Below are positions 15,103 to 22,698 of a DNA stretch of 24,245 nt, in pieces (positions within the stretch are counted from its first letter, which is position 1; each line of letters starts with the position of its first letter). Location of the stretch: positions 1 to 24,245 of the forward strand of contig JBOFEZ010000051.1 of the NCBI GenBank assembly GCA_051648365.1, in the 5' to 3' direction. The notes beneath the pieces are model-generated. The model saw nothing but the letters and a program-made list of their open reading frames with translations, did no database searches and was not told the origin of the DNA. The stretch is from JAGNZR01 sp051648365 (GTDB taxonomy: Bacteria; Fusobacteriota; Fusobacteriia; Fusobacteriales; Fusobacteriaceae). The position numbers and the translations under genes were made by a program.

Positions 15103-16830
15103 TTAATTAAAGTGTTTCTTATTAAATGCTCTAACCTCTTCTAATACTTCTTCAGCTGTAGCTTTCGAAAGTGCTCTTTCTACAAGGGCTTCACACTCTT
15201 TTTTGTCTAAAGACATTATGTTTTTTTTGATTTTCGGTATAGATATAGCAGACATCGAGAATGCATCTAATCCCATTCCGAAAAGAAGTGCCGTAGCTTC
15301 TTCGTCTCCTGCAAACTCTCCACACATAGAGATATTTATACCTTTTTCATGAGCTCCTTCTATAGACATTTTTATAGCTTCTAACACACCTGGGTTATAA
15401 GTATCATAAAGGTGAGCTATATTTTCATTTCCTCTATCAACAGCTAATGTATATTGAGTCAGATCGTTAGTTCCTATAGAAAAGAAATCTACCTCTTCTG
15501 CAAAATGTTTTGCTCTGAATGCAACAGCTGGAGTCTCAACCATTATTCCTAGTTCTGTTGTCTCGTCAAATTTGATTCCAGCAGCTCTTAGCTCAGCTTT
15601 ACATTCTTCAAATATTTTTTTTGCTTTTCTTACTTCATCTAAAGAAATAATCATAGGAAGCATAATTTTTACATATCCATGTGCAGAAGATCTCAGAAGA
15701 GCTCTTAATTGAGTTTTCAGTATTTCAGGTCTGTCTAAACAAACTCTTAATGCTCTCCATCCTAGGAATGGATTTTCTTCCTTAGGCAGTTGCATATATG
15801 GAAGAGATTTATCTCCACCTATATCCATTGTTCTTATTGTTACAGGATACGGTTCCATAAGTTCAGCAACTGTTTTGTAAGCTTCAAACTGCTCATCTTC
15901 TGTTGGGAATCTGTCGTTATTCATGAAAAGAAATTCAGTTCTGTATAGACCTATTCCTTGTCCACCATTTCTTAAAACTCCAGCTACATTTGAAGGATCT
16001 CCTATATTACACCAAACCCCAACCTTTGTTCCGTCTTTAGAAATCGCTTCCATATTTTTAAGTTTTTTAAGTTCTTCTTTTTCCTGGAAAAACTTTTCTC
16101 TTTTTTCAGAATAAATAGCTATATCCTCTTCTGTAGGATTTATTATTATTTCTCCTTTTAAAGCATCTACAACTATTGAATCTCCGCTTTTTACTTGAGA
16201 ACATATATTTCCTGTTCCAACTACTGCTGGAAGCTCTAGTGATCTAGCCATAATTGATGAGTGAGCTGTTTTACCTCCGATTTCTGTTACAAAAGCCACA
16301 ACATTCTCAAGATCAAGTTGAGCTGTGTCTGAAGGTGTTAAATCTTTGGCAACAACTACTGTATTTTTAGGCAAAGATGAAAGATTGACAATCTCCATTC
16401 CAGATATATTATACAGCCATCTTTTTGCTATATCACGAAGATCTGCCGCTCTCTCTCTTAGATATTCATCTTCAAGATTCGCAAGCATCTCACAGTATCC
16501 TTCTATTCCTTGACTTAGGGCATTCTCTGCATATATTCCCTCATCTTCTATAAGTTCCACTACCTCATCAAAAAGATCCTCATCTTCTAACAGGGTTATA
16601 TGTCCATCAAATATGGCCGCCTTATCTTCTCCCAGTTTTTTAGCTGTTTTTTCTCTTATGATTTGGAGCTGAGATTTCGTTTTATCTCTTCCAGTCAAAA
16701 GTCTTTCTTTTTCTTTAGCTGTATCTCCGCAGTTTCCAAGGTTAATATCCAACTCTTTCTCAAGATATAGAAATACCTTTCCGATAGCAATACCCGGAGA
16801 AGCATCTATTCCCTTAATCATTTTTCTCAT
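15103..16830 (-). CDS. ptsI: Phosphoenolpyruvate-protein phosphotransferase, enzyme I of the PTS
   Basis: Cytosolic enzyme I, which takes phosphate from PEP and passes it to HPr to drive sugar uptake. At 575 aa it has full family length. The N-terminal swivelling domain carries the phosphorylated H190 in GGKTAHSSIMAR. The C-terminal PEP-binding barrel carries LYRTEFLF near 300, the MDIGGDK segment near 343-349, EVDFFSIGTNDLTQY near 450, and the active-site C503 in MCGEFAGD. I keep the first ATG (MRKMIKG) because AGAGG is 10 nt upstream; the next ATG three codons on is too far. It follows ptsH after 59 nt that contain a terminator-like hairpin. No sugar-specific EII gene is in the window. Confidence 0.97.
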   Translation of the reverse strand: MRKMIKGIDASPGIAIGKVFLYLEKELDINLGNCGDTAKEKERLLTGRDKTKSQLQIIREKTAKKLGEDKAAIFDGHITLLEDEDLFDEVVELIEDEGIYAENALSQGIEGYCEMLANLEDEYLRERAADLRDIAKRWLYNISGMEIVNLSSLPKNTVVVAKDLTPSDTAQLDLENVVAFVTEIGGKTAHSSIMARSLELPAVVGTGNICSQVKSGDSIVVDALKGEIIINPTEEDIAIYSEKREKFFQEKEELKKLKNMEAISKDGTKVGVWCNIGDPSNVAGVLRNGGQGIGLYRTEFLFMNNDRFPTEDEQFEAYKTVAELMEPYPVTIRTMDIGGDKSLPYMQLPKEENPFLGWRALRVCLDRPEILKTQLRALLRSSAHGYVKIMLPMIISLDEVRKAKKIFEECKAELRAAGIKFDETTELGIMVETPAVAFRAKHFAEEVDFFSIGTNDLTQYTLAVDRGNENIAHLYDTYNPGVLEAIKMSIEGAHEKGINISMCGEFAGDEEATALLFGMGLDAFSMSAISIPKIKKNIMSLDKKECEALVERALSKATAEEVLEEVRAFNKKHFN

Positions 16831-16844
16831 AAATTCACATCCTC

Positions 16845-16886
16845 TTAATTTTTTTGAAAAAAAAGAGAGTCTTTCAACCCTCTTTT
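16845..16886 (-). terminator. Terminator-like hairpin between ptsH and ptsI
   Basis: Reverse-strand AAAAGAG (16886-16880) pairs with CTCTTTT (16867-16861), extended by one G·U and one G-C pair to a 9-bp stem with loop TTGAAAGA. A T-rich tail follows. The pair at 16868/16879 is U·G only in the minus-strand RNA, so it is oriented to act after ptsH. It is probably a partial terminator or mRNA-stabilising stem. Confidence 0.7.
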
Positions 16887-16889
16887 AAG

Positions 16890-17153
16890 TTAGTCCTTTA
16901 GGTTCTCTAGAAGGTGAGATAATTTTTCTACAGCTTCCTCTGCATCCGTTCCCTCTGCGTGTACTGTTATTTTTGCTCCTTTTTTTACTCCTAATGAAAG
17001 AAGTTTTAAAAGAGATGTTCCTTTTACTCTTTTTCCAGCTTCATTTTCTAATTCTATGTTAGATTCGAATGTTTTTGCTAAACCTACGAACTCATTTCCA
17101 GGTCTAGTATGTATTCCTGTTTCGTTTTTTATTTCTACAACTTTACAAGCCAT
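16890..17153 (-). CDS. ptsH: Phosphocarrier protein HPr
   Basis: An 87-aa cytosolic HPr that relays phosphate from enzyme I to the sugar-specific PTS components. The active-site loop ETGIHTRPG contains H15 and R17. The segment GTSLLKLLSLGVKKG (45-59) aligns with the region around the regulatory serine; S47 corresponds to Ser46 of other HPr proteins, but whether it is phosphorylated cannot be told, since no HPr kinase gene is in the window. GGAGG is 7 nt before ATG, and a near-consensus promoter is at 17209-17237. ptsI follows on the same strand. Confidence 0.96.
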   Translation of the reverse strand: MACKVVEIKNETGIHTRPGNEFVGLAKTFESNIELENEAGKRVKGTSLLKLLSLGVKKGAKITVHAEGTDAEEAVEKLSHLLENLKD

Positions 17154-17208
17154 TTCATTACCTCCAAATTTAATAAAATTAATTTTTTAAAAAAATTATT
17201 CTTCTTGA

Positions 17209-17237
17209 ATTTTATAACAATAACTTTTTTTTGTCAA
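17209..17237 (-). promoter_or_regulatory. Promoter of ptsH-ptsI
   Basis: Reverse-strand perfect TTGACA (17237-17232), 17-nt spacer, TAAAAT (17214-17209), with an A-tract in the spacer. Positions 17238-17336 upstream are AT-rich; no clear terminator for the preceding gene is seen there. Confidence 0.85.
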
Positions 17238-17336
17238 GGATTTAATTGAAAGTAAACCTTTTTATCTTCGTTTGTTTTTTTTCGGTTGGAAATAGGCTGT
17301 TTCAGGAAAATATATTTTAGTTTTCAAGGTCAATTT

Positions 17337-18194
17337 TTAACCTTTTATACGGTATTTTTTGACCTTTTTTATAGGGTAATAAGATTCTTTTGCTTTCCTT
17401 ATTCCTTCTATTCCAGAGTCGTCTTCTCTATTCACATAGGTCATATGAGCCCATTCTTTTTCTAAAAAAATCGAATTTATTGCCTGATAGCTTCCGTTAT
17501 AAAGCTCATCAGCTTTTTCGACATGAATTACCACAGTATCATGACTAAGTTTTTCTCCTAAGGTATAAGCCACCACATCCTTGTCGACATAAAGAACCCC
17601 ACCCACAATATCTGTTTCTTCTATATTTTCAAAAATATTTTCCAATCCCAAACTTTCACTTTTGAGATTCTCACTATTTATACAGTCTTTTTTTATGCAC
17701 CATGACTCTTGGAATTTTATTACTTCTTTTAAATTATCTGCTACCAATTTTTCATATCTGTAGTTATATAATTTTGTAAATTGGCTTTTTTTATTTTTTT
17801 TCTTACTGTATTTTCTTCCTTTAAGTTCTATTAAATCCTGAACCGAGTAAATATAATCATAATTATCCAGCATCTCTTCAAATTCATATTCATCTTTATA
17901 GTTAAGATAGAAATCTTCAGATACAAAATTTATATCTCTACCTTTCTCAAGAAGAAAATCTATCCCTCTTTTTATATCTTTTATGTCTCCCGAAAGTGGA
18001 ATTGGCATAAAATACTCATCTTGAAAAAGATAATTCCCCTTTATATAAAGTATATCTTCTCTTTCACAGTATTTAATTTTATCCCCAAAACTCCAAAGAT
18101 ATAGATTTACAAACGAGTAATCACACATCTCTAGTTCTATCTTACTGTACTTTTCTAAAACTTCTTTAAATCTTATATCTATTTCTTGCCACAT
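17337..18194 (-). CDS. DUF2156 protein (phosphatidylglycerol lysyltransferase C-terminal-like)
   Basis: A 285-aa protein without signal peptide or membrane segments. Its pattern fits DUF2156 (PF09924), the GNAT-like aminoacyltransferase domain found at the C-terminus of MprF but here standing alone: MCDYSFVNLYLWSFGDKI near 23-40, a lysine-rich stretch near 128-135, GVLYVDKDVVAYTLGEKL near 200-217, HVEKADELYNGSYQAIN near 224-240, and a final YVNREDDSGIEGIRKAKESY. Stand-alone members have no established substrate. AAAGGA is 5-6 nt before the ATG. It lies 79 nt after mlaA on the same strand, so it may belong to an envelope-lipid unit, though a separate promoter cannot be ruled out. Confidence 0.8.
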   Translation of the reverse strand: MWQEIDIRFKEVLEKYSKIELEMCDYSFVNLYLWSFGDKIKYCEREDILYIKGNYLFQDEYFMPIPLSGDIKDIKRGIDFLLEKGRDINFVSEDFYLNYKDEYEFEEMLDNYDYIYSVQDLIELKGRKYSKKKNKKSQFTKLYNYRYEKLVADNLKEVIKFQESWCIKKDCINSENLKSESLGLENIFENIEETDIVGGVLYVDKDVVAYTLGEKLSHDTVVIHVEKADELYNGSYQAINSIFLEKEWAHMTYVNREDDSGIEGIRKAKESYYPIKKVKKYRIKG

Positions 18195-18273
18195 AACTTT
18201 CCTTTCCGCATTTTTAATTTTTTATTCTTCATTTTATCATATTTCATTCAGTTTTTAGCAGAAATTTTTAAAG

Positions 18274-19002
18274 TTATTTCCCTTCAATTTGAAGATCTCT
18301 AAACTCTCTATAAAAAAATCTCAGATATTCATACTCGAAAGGAGAACCTGTTTCATAGTATCTAAAACTATTTCTTTTTCTCGTATCTACACTTTGTAGT
18401 CCTGTCGCTATAGAATTGGTAGTATCTATATCTCCTATATAATTATATGGGATTATATGTTCCGCTGACAAAAACCCTATAATTGTTCCTGTTCCATCTC
18501 TAAGGTTACTAGGTCCTAAAATAGGTAATATAAGATATGGTCCATCAGGAAAACCATAGCGAGCCAAAGTCAATCCAAAATCCTCATGCTCTCTGGGCAT
18601 ATCAAGCTCGGTAGCTACATCAAAAAAACCAAAAACTCCCAAAATAGAGTTAATTGAAAATCTTCCCAGTGAACGCATAAATTTACGCCCTTTCCCTTGT
18701 GCCAAAGAGTTCACCATCACACTACTCTGTCCTAAATTTCCAAAAAAATTAGTTACCCTTCTTTCTGCAAAATCAGGTGTTATAAATCTGTAAGTTTCAA
18801 CTACAGGAAGAAAAAAATATCTGTCGAAATAATAGTTAAATACATATATCCTACGATTCATACCTTCCCACGGGTCATATACCAAAAAATACTCTGCTGC
18901 ACTTTTATCATTTCCAGCAGTTTCCGATTTAGCGTCTTGAGAACTATAAAGAGAAACCGAAAGAGCTAGACTCAATATGGTTATATATTTTTTAATTTTC
19001 AT
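18274..19002 (-). CDS. mlaA: MlaA (VacJ) family outer-membrane lipid asymmetry protein, without lipobox
   Basis: A 242-aa MlaA homologue. In Gram-negative bacteria MlaA sits in the outer membrane and removes mislocalised phospholipid from the outer leaflet. Family motifs are YDPWEGMNRRIYVFNYYFD near 43-61, VTNFFGNLGQ near 84-93, RFSINSILGVFGFFDVATE near 114-132, HEDFGLTLARYGFPDGPY near 140-157 and LPILGPSNLRDGTG near 159-172. The N-terminus is a signal peptide, but no cysteine occurs anywhere in the protein, so it cannot be lipidated as E. coli MlaA is. Its start overlaps the end of the upstream hydrolase gene by 11 nt. No mlaBCDEF genes are in the window. Family assignment is firm; its partners are unknown. 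Confidence 0.9.
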   Translation of the reverse strand: MKIKKYITILSLALSVSLYSSQDAKSETAGNDKSAAEYFLVYDPWEGMNRRIYVFNYYFDRYFFLPVVETYRFITPDFAERRVTNFFGNLGQSSVMVNSLAQGKGRKFMRSLGRFSINSILGVFGFFDVATELDMPREHEDFGLTLARYGFPDGPYLILPILGPSNLRDGTGTIIGFLSAEHIIPYNYIGDIDTTNSIATGLQSVDTRKRNSFRYYETGSPFEYEYLRFFYREFRDLQIEGK

Positions 19003-20275
19003 ATTTCAGCACCCCATTTTCCAAATAGTTAAGCATAGTTTTAACATTAGGTTCATAATACATATTTCCACTATGTCCACCTTTAGGAAAAATTATTATT
19101 CTTTCTCCAAAAACAGATTTGAGATATTCTAAATCTTCAGCATCTAAAATAAGGTCATCAACATTAGTTGCAACTGCTATTTTTTTACTGTTTTTGAGAT
19201 AATCCTCTATTATATTGATTTTTACTCCCTCTAAAATTTCCTCTTTCCCTATACCTTTTTCTAGATAATGAGGAACTGCTATCTTTTCTAGATAATCTTG
19301 AAAATTAGCAAAATTTATATTTTCAAAATATTTAAAGGTAGATTCATATTTTCCAACTGGACCCTTCACATAGTTGCCTCTTTCACTTATAAGGTCAGTC
19401 ACATAGTTAAGATCCACAGATGATATTCTAAAAGCCAGTCCTATAAGGGATTTCATTTTTTCTACAGAAAGAATTTTATTTGTAAAAAGACTATATATAG
19501 CCGCCTCAGACAGTTCTATGTTCGCCCCTTTAGTCTGCTTAGAAATTTCTTCAAAAACCTCATCTAAAAGTTTTTTTATATTTCTTTTATCATTCTCTAT
19601 ATTTTCATCTAAAAGTTTATCCAGTTTCACTCCTGATTTATACATGTCCACAGGAGGATTCATCATATAAACCCTTTTAAATTGAAATTTTTTATCCTGT
19701 TCATCAAGATATGATACATAGGCCGCTTGAGCTGCTCCAAGAGAGTATCCCATAACATAAAAGTCCGAAACCTGAATTTTATCTTTTACTCCATTATATG
19801 CCTCTTGCATAACCCTATAGATATCTTTACTATCATTCGCCAACAAGCCAGGAAGCCCTTCAGCAGAAGTGTTTAAAATGAAATTCATATTTATAGGCGA
19901 GGTTATAGAAATAACATTGTACCCTGCATCATACAAAATTCTTTGAAAATATATCATTCTTTTAGAATTGTATGTAGCTCCCGTTCCAGCTATAATGAAG
20001 ACAAGAGGTGCTTTTCCTTTCTGTTTTACCAAGGAATACTTAAACCCTTTTTGATACCATAGACTCTCAGGAATTTTTTTTTCTGCATAATTTTCAAGTG
20101 TATAATTTTCAACCGGAATTTTATCACTTACTCCCCCCATCATAAGTGTTGAGCTTCCTACAATGGTAGCTATATATGGATCTTCATATGGATAGTCATA
20201 TGCTTTTTCAGATATCTCTTGAGCGAATATTAATATTTTTAGAAAAATTGAAAATAACAGTATATATTTTTTCAT
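18992..20275 (-). CDS. Exported alpha/beta-hydrolase, overlapping mlaA
   Basis: A 427-aa protein with a signal peptide (MKKYILLFSIFLKILIFAQE, likely cut near residue 19) and an alpha/beta-hydrolase core. The oxyanion region is FIIAGTGATYNS (93-104), the nucleophile elbow GYSLGA gives Ser178, an acid is likely at D373/D374 in NVDDLI, and the base is H401 in KGGHSG, so the triad appears complete. A helical cap (about 205-345) separates strand regions. I cannot name a specific family; esterase, lipase or phospholipase activity is inferred from the fold. TGGAGGAG precedes the ATG. Its stop lies 11 nt inside mlaA, indicating coupled translation and a shared envelope-lipid task. Confidence 0.78.
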   Translation of the reverse strand: MKKYILLFSIFLKILIFAQEISEKAYDYPYEDPYIATIVGSSTLMMGGVSDKIPVENYTLENYAEKKIPESLWYQKGFKYSLVKQKGKAPLVFIIAGTGATYNSKRMIYFQRILYDAGYNVISITSPINMNFILNTSAEGLPGLLANDSKDIYRVMQEAYNGVKDKIQVSDFYVMGYSLGAAQAAYVSYLDEQDKKFQFKRVYMMNPPVDMYKSGVKLDKLLDENIENDKRNIKKLLDEVFEEISKQTKGANIELSEAAIYSLFTNKILSVEKMKSLIGLAFRISSVDLNYVTDLISERGNYVKGPVGKYESTFKYFENINFANFQDYLEKIAVPHYLEKGIGKEEILEGVKINIIEDYLKNSKKIAVATNVDDLILDAEDLEYLKSVFGERIIIFPKGGHSGNMYYEPNVKTMLNYLENGVLKYEN

Positions 20276-20313
20276 AGTTCTCCTCCAAAACTTATCTTAT
20301 TCCTTATTTTCCC

Positions 20314-20331
20314 ATTTTTTCATGAAAAAAT
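20314..20331. promoter_or_regulatory. 18-bp perfect palindrome before the hydrolase-mlaA unit
   Basis: ATTTTTTCATGAAAAAAT is a perfect inverted repeat. On the minus strand it lies between a possible -35 TTGATT (20337-20332) and a weak -10 GAAAAT, about 40 nt before the hydrolase ATG. It could be a repressor operator; the promoter itself is weakly supported. Confidence 0.4.
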
Positions 20332-20354
20332 CAAATAAAAGATACCTATAAATT

Positions 20355-20376
20355 AAAAAGGAGGGAATATCCCTCC
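20355..20376 (-). terminator. Terminator of the threonine ammonia-lyase gene
   Basis: Reverse-strand GGAGGGA, 3-nt loop, TCCCTCC (20376-20360), followed by TTTTT. It is 16 nt past the stop codon. Confidence 0.9.
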
Positions 20377-20392
20377 AAAAAATCAAATTTTA

Positions 20393-21601
20393 TTAGTTCA
20401 TTTTGTATCCTGCATCTTCAAGTTTTTTTGTAATCTCGATTTTGTGATCCATATCTAGACACTCTAAAACTAAAGAAAGCTCTTGAGTATTTATTCCTAG
20501 GCAAGACTCATATCTACTTGAACAGATTGAAAGTACATTAGCTTTTCCTTCAGAAACTACAGCAAGTATTTTCTGAATCTCTCCCGCTCTATCAGCAACA
20601 ATAGTTGTGAATTCAAATCTTCTTCCAGCTACTATAAGAGCTCTGTTTATTATTCTATCCACAAGATTTACATCTACGTTTCCTCCAGATACAACCGCAC
20701 AAACTTTCTTTCCTTTTGTATCTATTTTTCCAGCAAGTATAGCAGCGAATGCAGTAGCTCCTGCTCCCTCAGCTACAATTTTATTTTTTTCCATCATATA
20801 AAGAATTGAAGTAGCAATCTCATCTTCAGAAACTGTTACAACCTCATCTACAAACTCTTTTACAAGTTCAAAAGTAAGAGTTCCAGCTTTTCTAACTGCA
20901 ATTCCGTCAGCTATTGTAGGAGTAGCATCAACTACAACCGATTCTCCAGCTTTAAGTGCAGCTGGCATAGATGGTACATTTGAAGTCTGTACTCCTATAA
21001 CTTTTACCGATGGCTTAAGAGCTTTAACAGCAGTAGCTATTCCTGCAGCTATTCCTCCTCCACCAATTGGAGTTACAATTACATCTACATCTGCAAGATC
21101 TTCAATTATCTCTAGTCCTATTGTTCCTTGTCCAGATATAACGAAAGCATCATCAAACGGATGTAAGAAAGTAGCACCTGTTTCTTTTTGAATCTCTACA
21201 GCTTTTGCATAAGCATCATCATAAACAGCACCAGAAAGAACAACTTCTGCACCATAACCTCTTGTTGCAGAAACTTTTGCCATAGGTGCAGTAGCTGGCA
21301 TAGCTATTGTAGCTTTTATTCCGTTTGATCTAGCTCCAAGCGCAACTCCTTGAGCATGGTTTCCAGCAGATGCTGCGATAACTCCTTGAGCTTTCTCTTC
21401 TTCAGTTAGGGATGCAATCTTGTTGATAGCTCCTCTGATTTTGAAAGAACCTGTTTTTTGTAAGTTCTCTAATTTTAAGAAAACTTCTCCTCCTTGAGTA
21501 TCTGCAAGACCTGGGCAATCAACGATTGGAGTTCTTCTTGCAATTCCTTTAATTGTTTCTGCTGCCTCTTGGATTGTGGATAAATTTACTTTTTTTGACA
21601 T
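20393..21601 (-). CDS. ilvA: Threonine ammonia-lyase (PLP) with C-terminal ACT domain
   Basis: A 402-aa PLP enzyme that deaminates threonine to 2-oxobutanoate and ammonia. The catalytic lysine K54 is in TGSFKIRGA, the substrate loop is SAGNHAQG (78-85), and the PLP-phosphate loop is GGGGIAAG (180-187). After the catalytic part, about residue 325 on, an ACT domain follows (RRFEFTTIVADRAGEIQKIL), as in the short 400-aa threonine dehydratases (TIGR01127 type), which may be catabolic or biosynthetic. AAAGGAG is 8 nt before the ATG, and a promoter and terminator flank it, so it is monocistronic. No other isoleucine genes are nearby, and the fermentative setting favours a catabolic role (inference). 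Serine may also be used. Confidence 0.93.
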   Translation of the reverse strand: MSKKVNLSTIQEAAETIKGIARRTPIVDCPGLADTQGGEVFLKLENLQKTGSFKIRGAINKIASLTEEEKAQGVIAASAGNHAQGVALGARSNGIKATIAMPATAPMAKVSATRGYGAEVVLSGAVYDDAYAKAVEIQKETGATFLHPFDDAFVISGQGTIGLEIIEDLADVDVIVTPIGGGGIAAGIATAVKALKPSVKVIGVQTSNVPSMPAALKAGESVVVDATPTIADGIAVRKAGTLTFELVKEFVDEVVTVSEDEIATSILYMMEKNKIVAEGAGATAFAAILAGKIDTKGKKVCAVVSGGNVDVNLVDRIINRALIVAGRRFEFTTIVADRAGEIQKILAVVSEGKANVLSICSSRYESCLGINTQELSLVLECLDMDHKIEITKKLEDAGYKMN

Positions 21602-21641
21602 ATTTTATTCTCCTTTAAACTAATTTTTTACATTTGTCCTC

Positions 21642-21670
21642 ATTATATTACTTTTAATATTATTTTTCAA
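21642..21670 (-). promoter_or_regulatory. Promoter of the threonine ammonia-lyase gene
   Basis: Reverse-strand TTGAAA (21670-21665), 17-nt spacer, consensus TATAAT (21647-21642), about 41 nt before the ATG. Confidence 0.8.
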
Positions 21671-21734
21671 AGGTTTTTTTTATTAATATAAAATATGAAT
21701 TGAAATTATTAAGATCATTAAATCCTGGTATCAA

Positions 21735-21774
21735 TACAAAAAAACACACCCCAAAAAATTAAGGTGTGTTTTTT
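21735..21774 (-). terminator. Terminator of the rbs operon
   Basis: Reverse-strand AAACACACC (21771-21763) pairs with GGTGTGTTT (21750-21742), then a run of T. The plus-strand tail is also T-rich, so it could work both ways. It starts 3 nt past the rbsB stop. Confidence 0.88.
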
Positions 21775-21776
21775 GT

Positions 21777-22661
21777 TTATTTTTTTATAAGTTCAAGCTC
21801 TACAGGTATATATTTTTCCACAGATTGTTTTTTAGTTATTTTATCTGCTGTTTCTACTCCTTTAGCTCCTATTTCAGATGGCTTTTGTGCTACAGTTGCA
21901 CCCAACTTCCCCTCTTTTACAGCATTAACAGCATCTTCAGTCGCATCAAAACCTACTACGAGAATATCTTTTCTGTTTGCTGCTTCCAAGGCTTTCAAAG
22001 CCCCCAAAGCCATCTCATCATTGTGAGCAAAAACAGCCTTAAATTCAGGTTGAGCCTGGATGATGTTTTCCATCACGTTAAGTCCTTTTGTTCTGTCAAA
22101 ATCAGCGGCTTGCTTTGCAACTATATTCAACTTTCCATTTACAGCAGAATTGAATCCTTCTCCTCTATCGCGAGCTGCTGTTGTTCCTGGAATTCCTTCA
22201 AGTTCAACAACTTTACCCTCTCCATTTAATTGAGCAAGAATGTGCTCTCCTGCCATTTTTCCTCCTGCCTTATTATCAGAGGCCACATGAGCTACTATTT
22301 CACCTGAGTTCGCTGCTCTATCCAATGTTATAACAGGAACTTTTGCTCTGTTAGCTGCTCTAACTGCTGATCTTACAGCATCTGAGTCTGTAGGATTTAT
22401 AAGAAGAACATCTATCCCTTTAACAAGTAGGTCTTCTACATTACTCAGCTCTTTAGAAGGATCATTTTGCGAATCCAAAACAACAAGAGTATGCCCCATC
22501 TCTTTAGCTTTTTTTTCTGCTCCCTCTTTTAAAGTTACGAAAAACGGATTATCTTGAGTAGAAACTACCAATCCGAATTTGGCTGCTTCTGCTATAGTTC
22601 CTAAAGAAACTACACCTACCACCATCAATCCCATCATTTTTAATTTTAAAATATTTTTCAT
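21777..22661 (-). CDS. rbsB: Ribose ABC transporter substrate-binding protein
   Basis: A 294-aa periplasmic binding protein with a signal peptide ending near AEAAKFG (about residues 24-30). It closely follows E. coli RbsB throughout, and the ribose contacts appear conserved: N and two F in QDNPFFV, D and R in TLDRAA, R in AARDRGEG, F in ADFDRTKG, N in HNDEM, D in GFDAT, Q in VAQKP. This supports ribose rather than another sugar; autoinducer-2 or allose proteins differ at such sites. GGGAG precedes the ATG, 37 nt after rbsC. It is the last gene of the operon, followed directly by a terminator. Confidence 0.94.
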   Translation of the reverse strand: MKNILKLKMMGLMVVGVVSLGTIAEAAKFGLVVSTQDNPFFVTLKEGAEKKAKEMGHTLVVLDSQNDPSKELSNVEDLLVKGIDVLLINPTDSDAVRSAVRAANRAKVPVITLDRAANSGEIVAHVASDNKAGGKMAGEHILAQLNGEGKVVELEGIPGTTAARDRGEGFNSAVNGKLNIVAKQAADFDRTKGLNVMENIIQAQPEFKAVFAHNDEMALGALKALEAANRKDILVVGFDATEDAVNAVKEGKLGATVAQKPSEIGAKGVETADKITKKQSVEKYIPVELELIKK

Positions 22662-22698
22662 TTTACCACTCCCTATTATATTTTTTTAACTTTTATAG

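Noticed and set aside
17238..17336. Terminator after the DUF2156 gene
   Set aside because: GGTTAA/TTGACC can pair in the minus-strand RNA around an AAA loop, but no T-rich tail follows.
21825..22229. 134-codon plus-strand open frame inside rbsB
   Set aside because: Antisense shadow of a gene with clear RbsB conservation.
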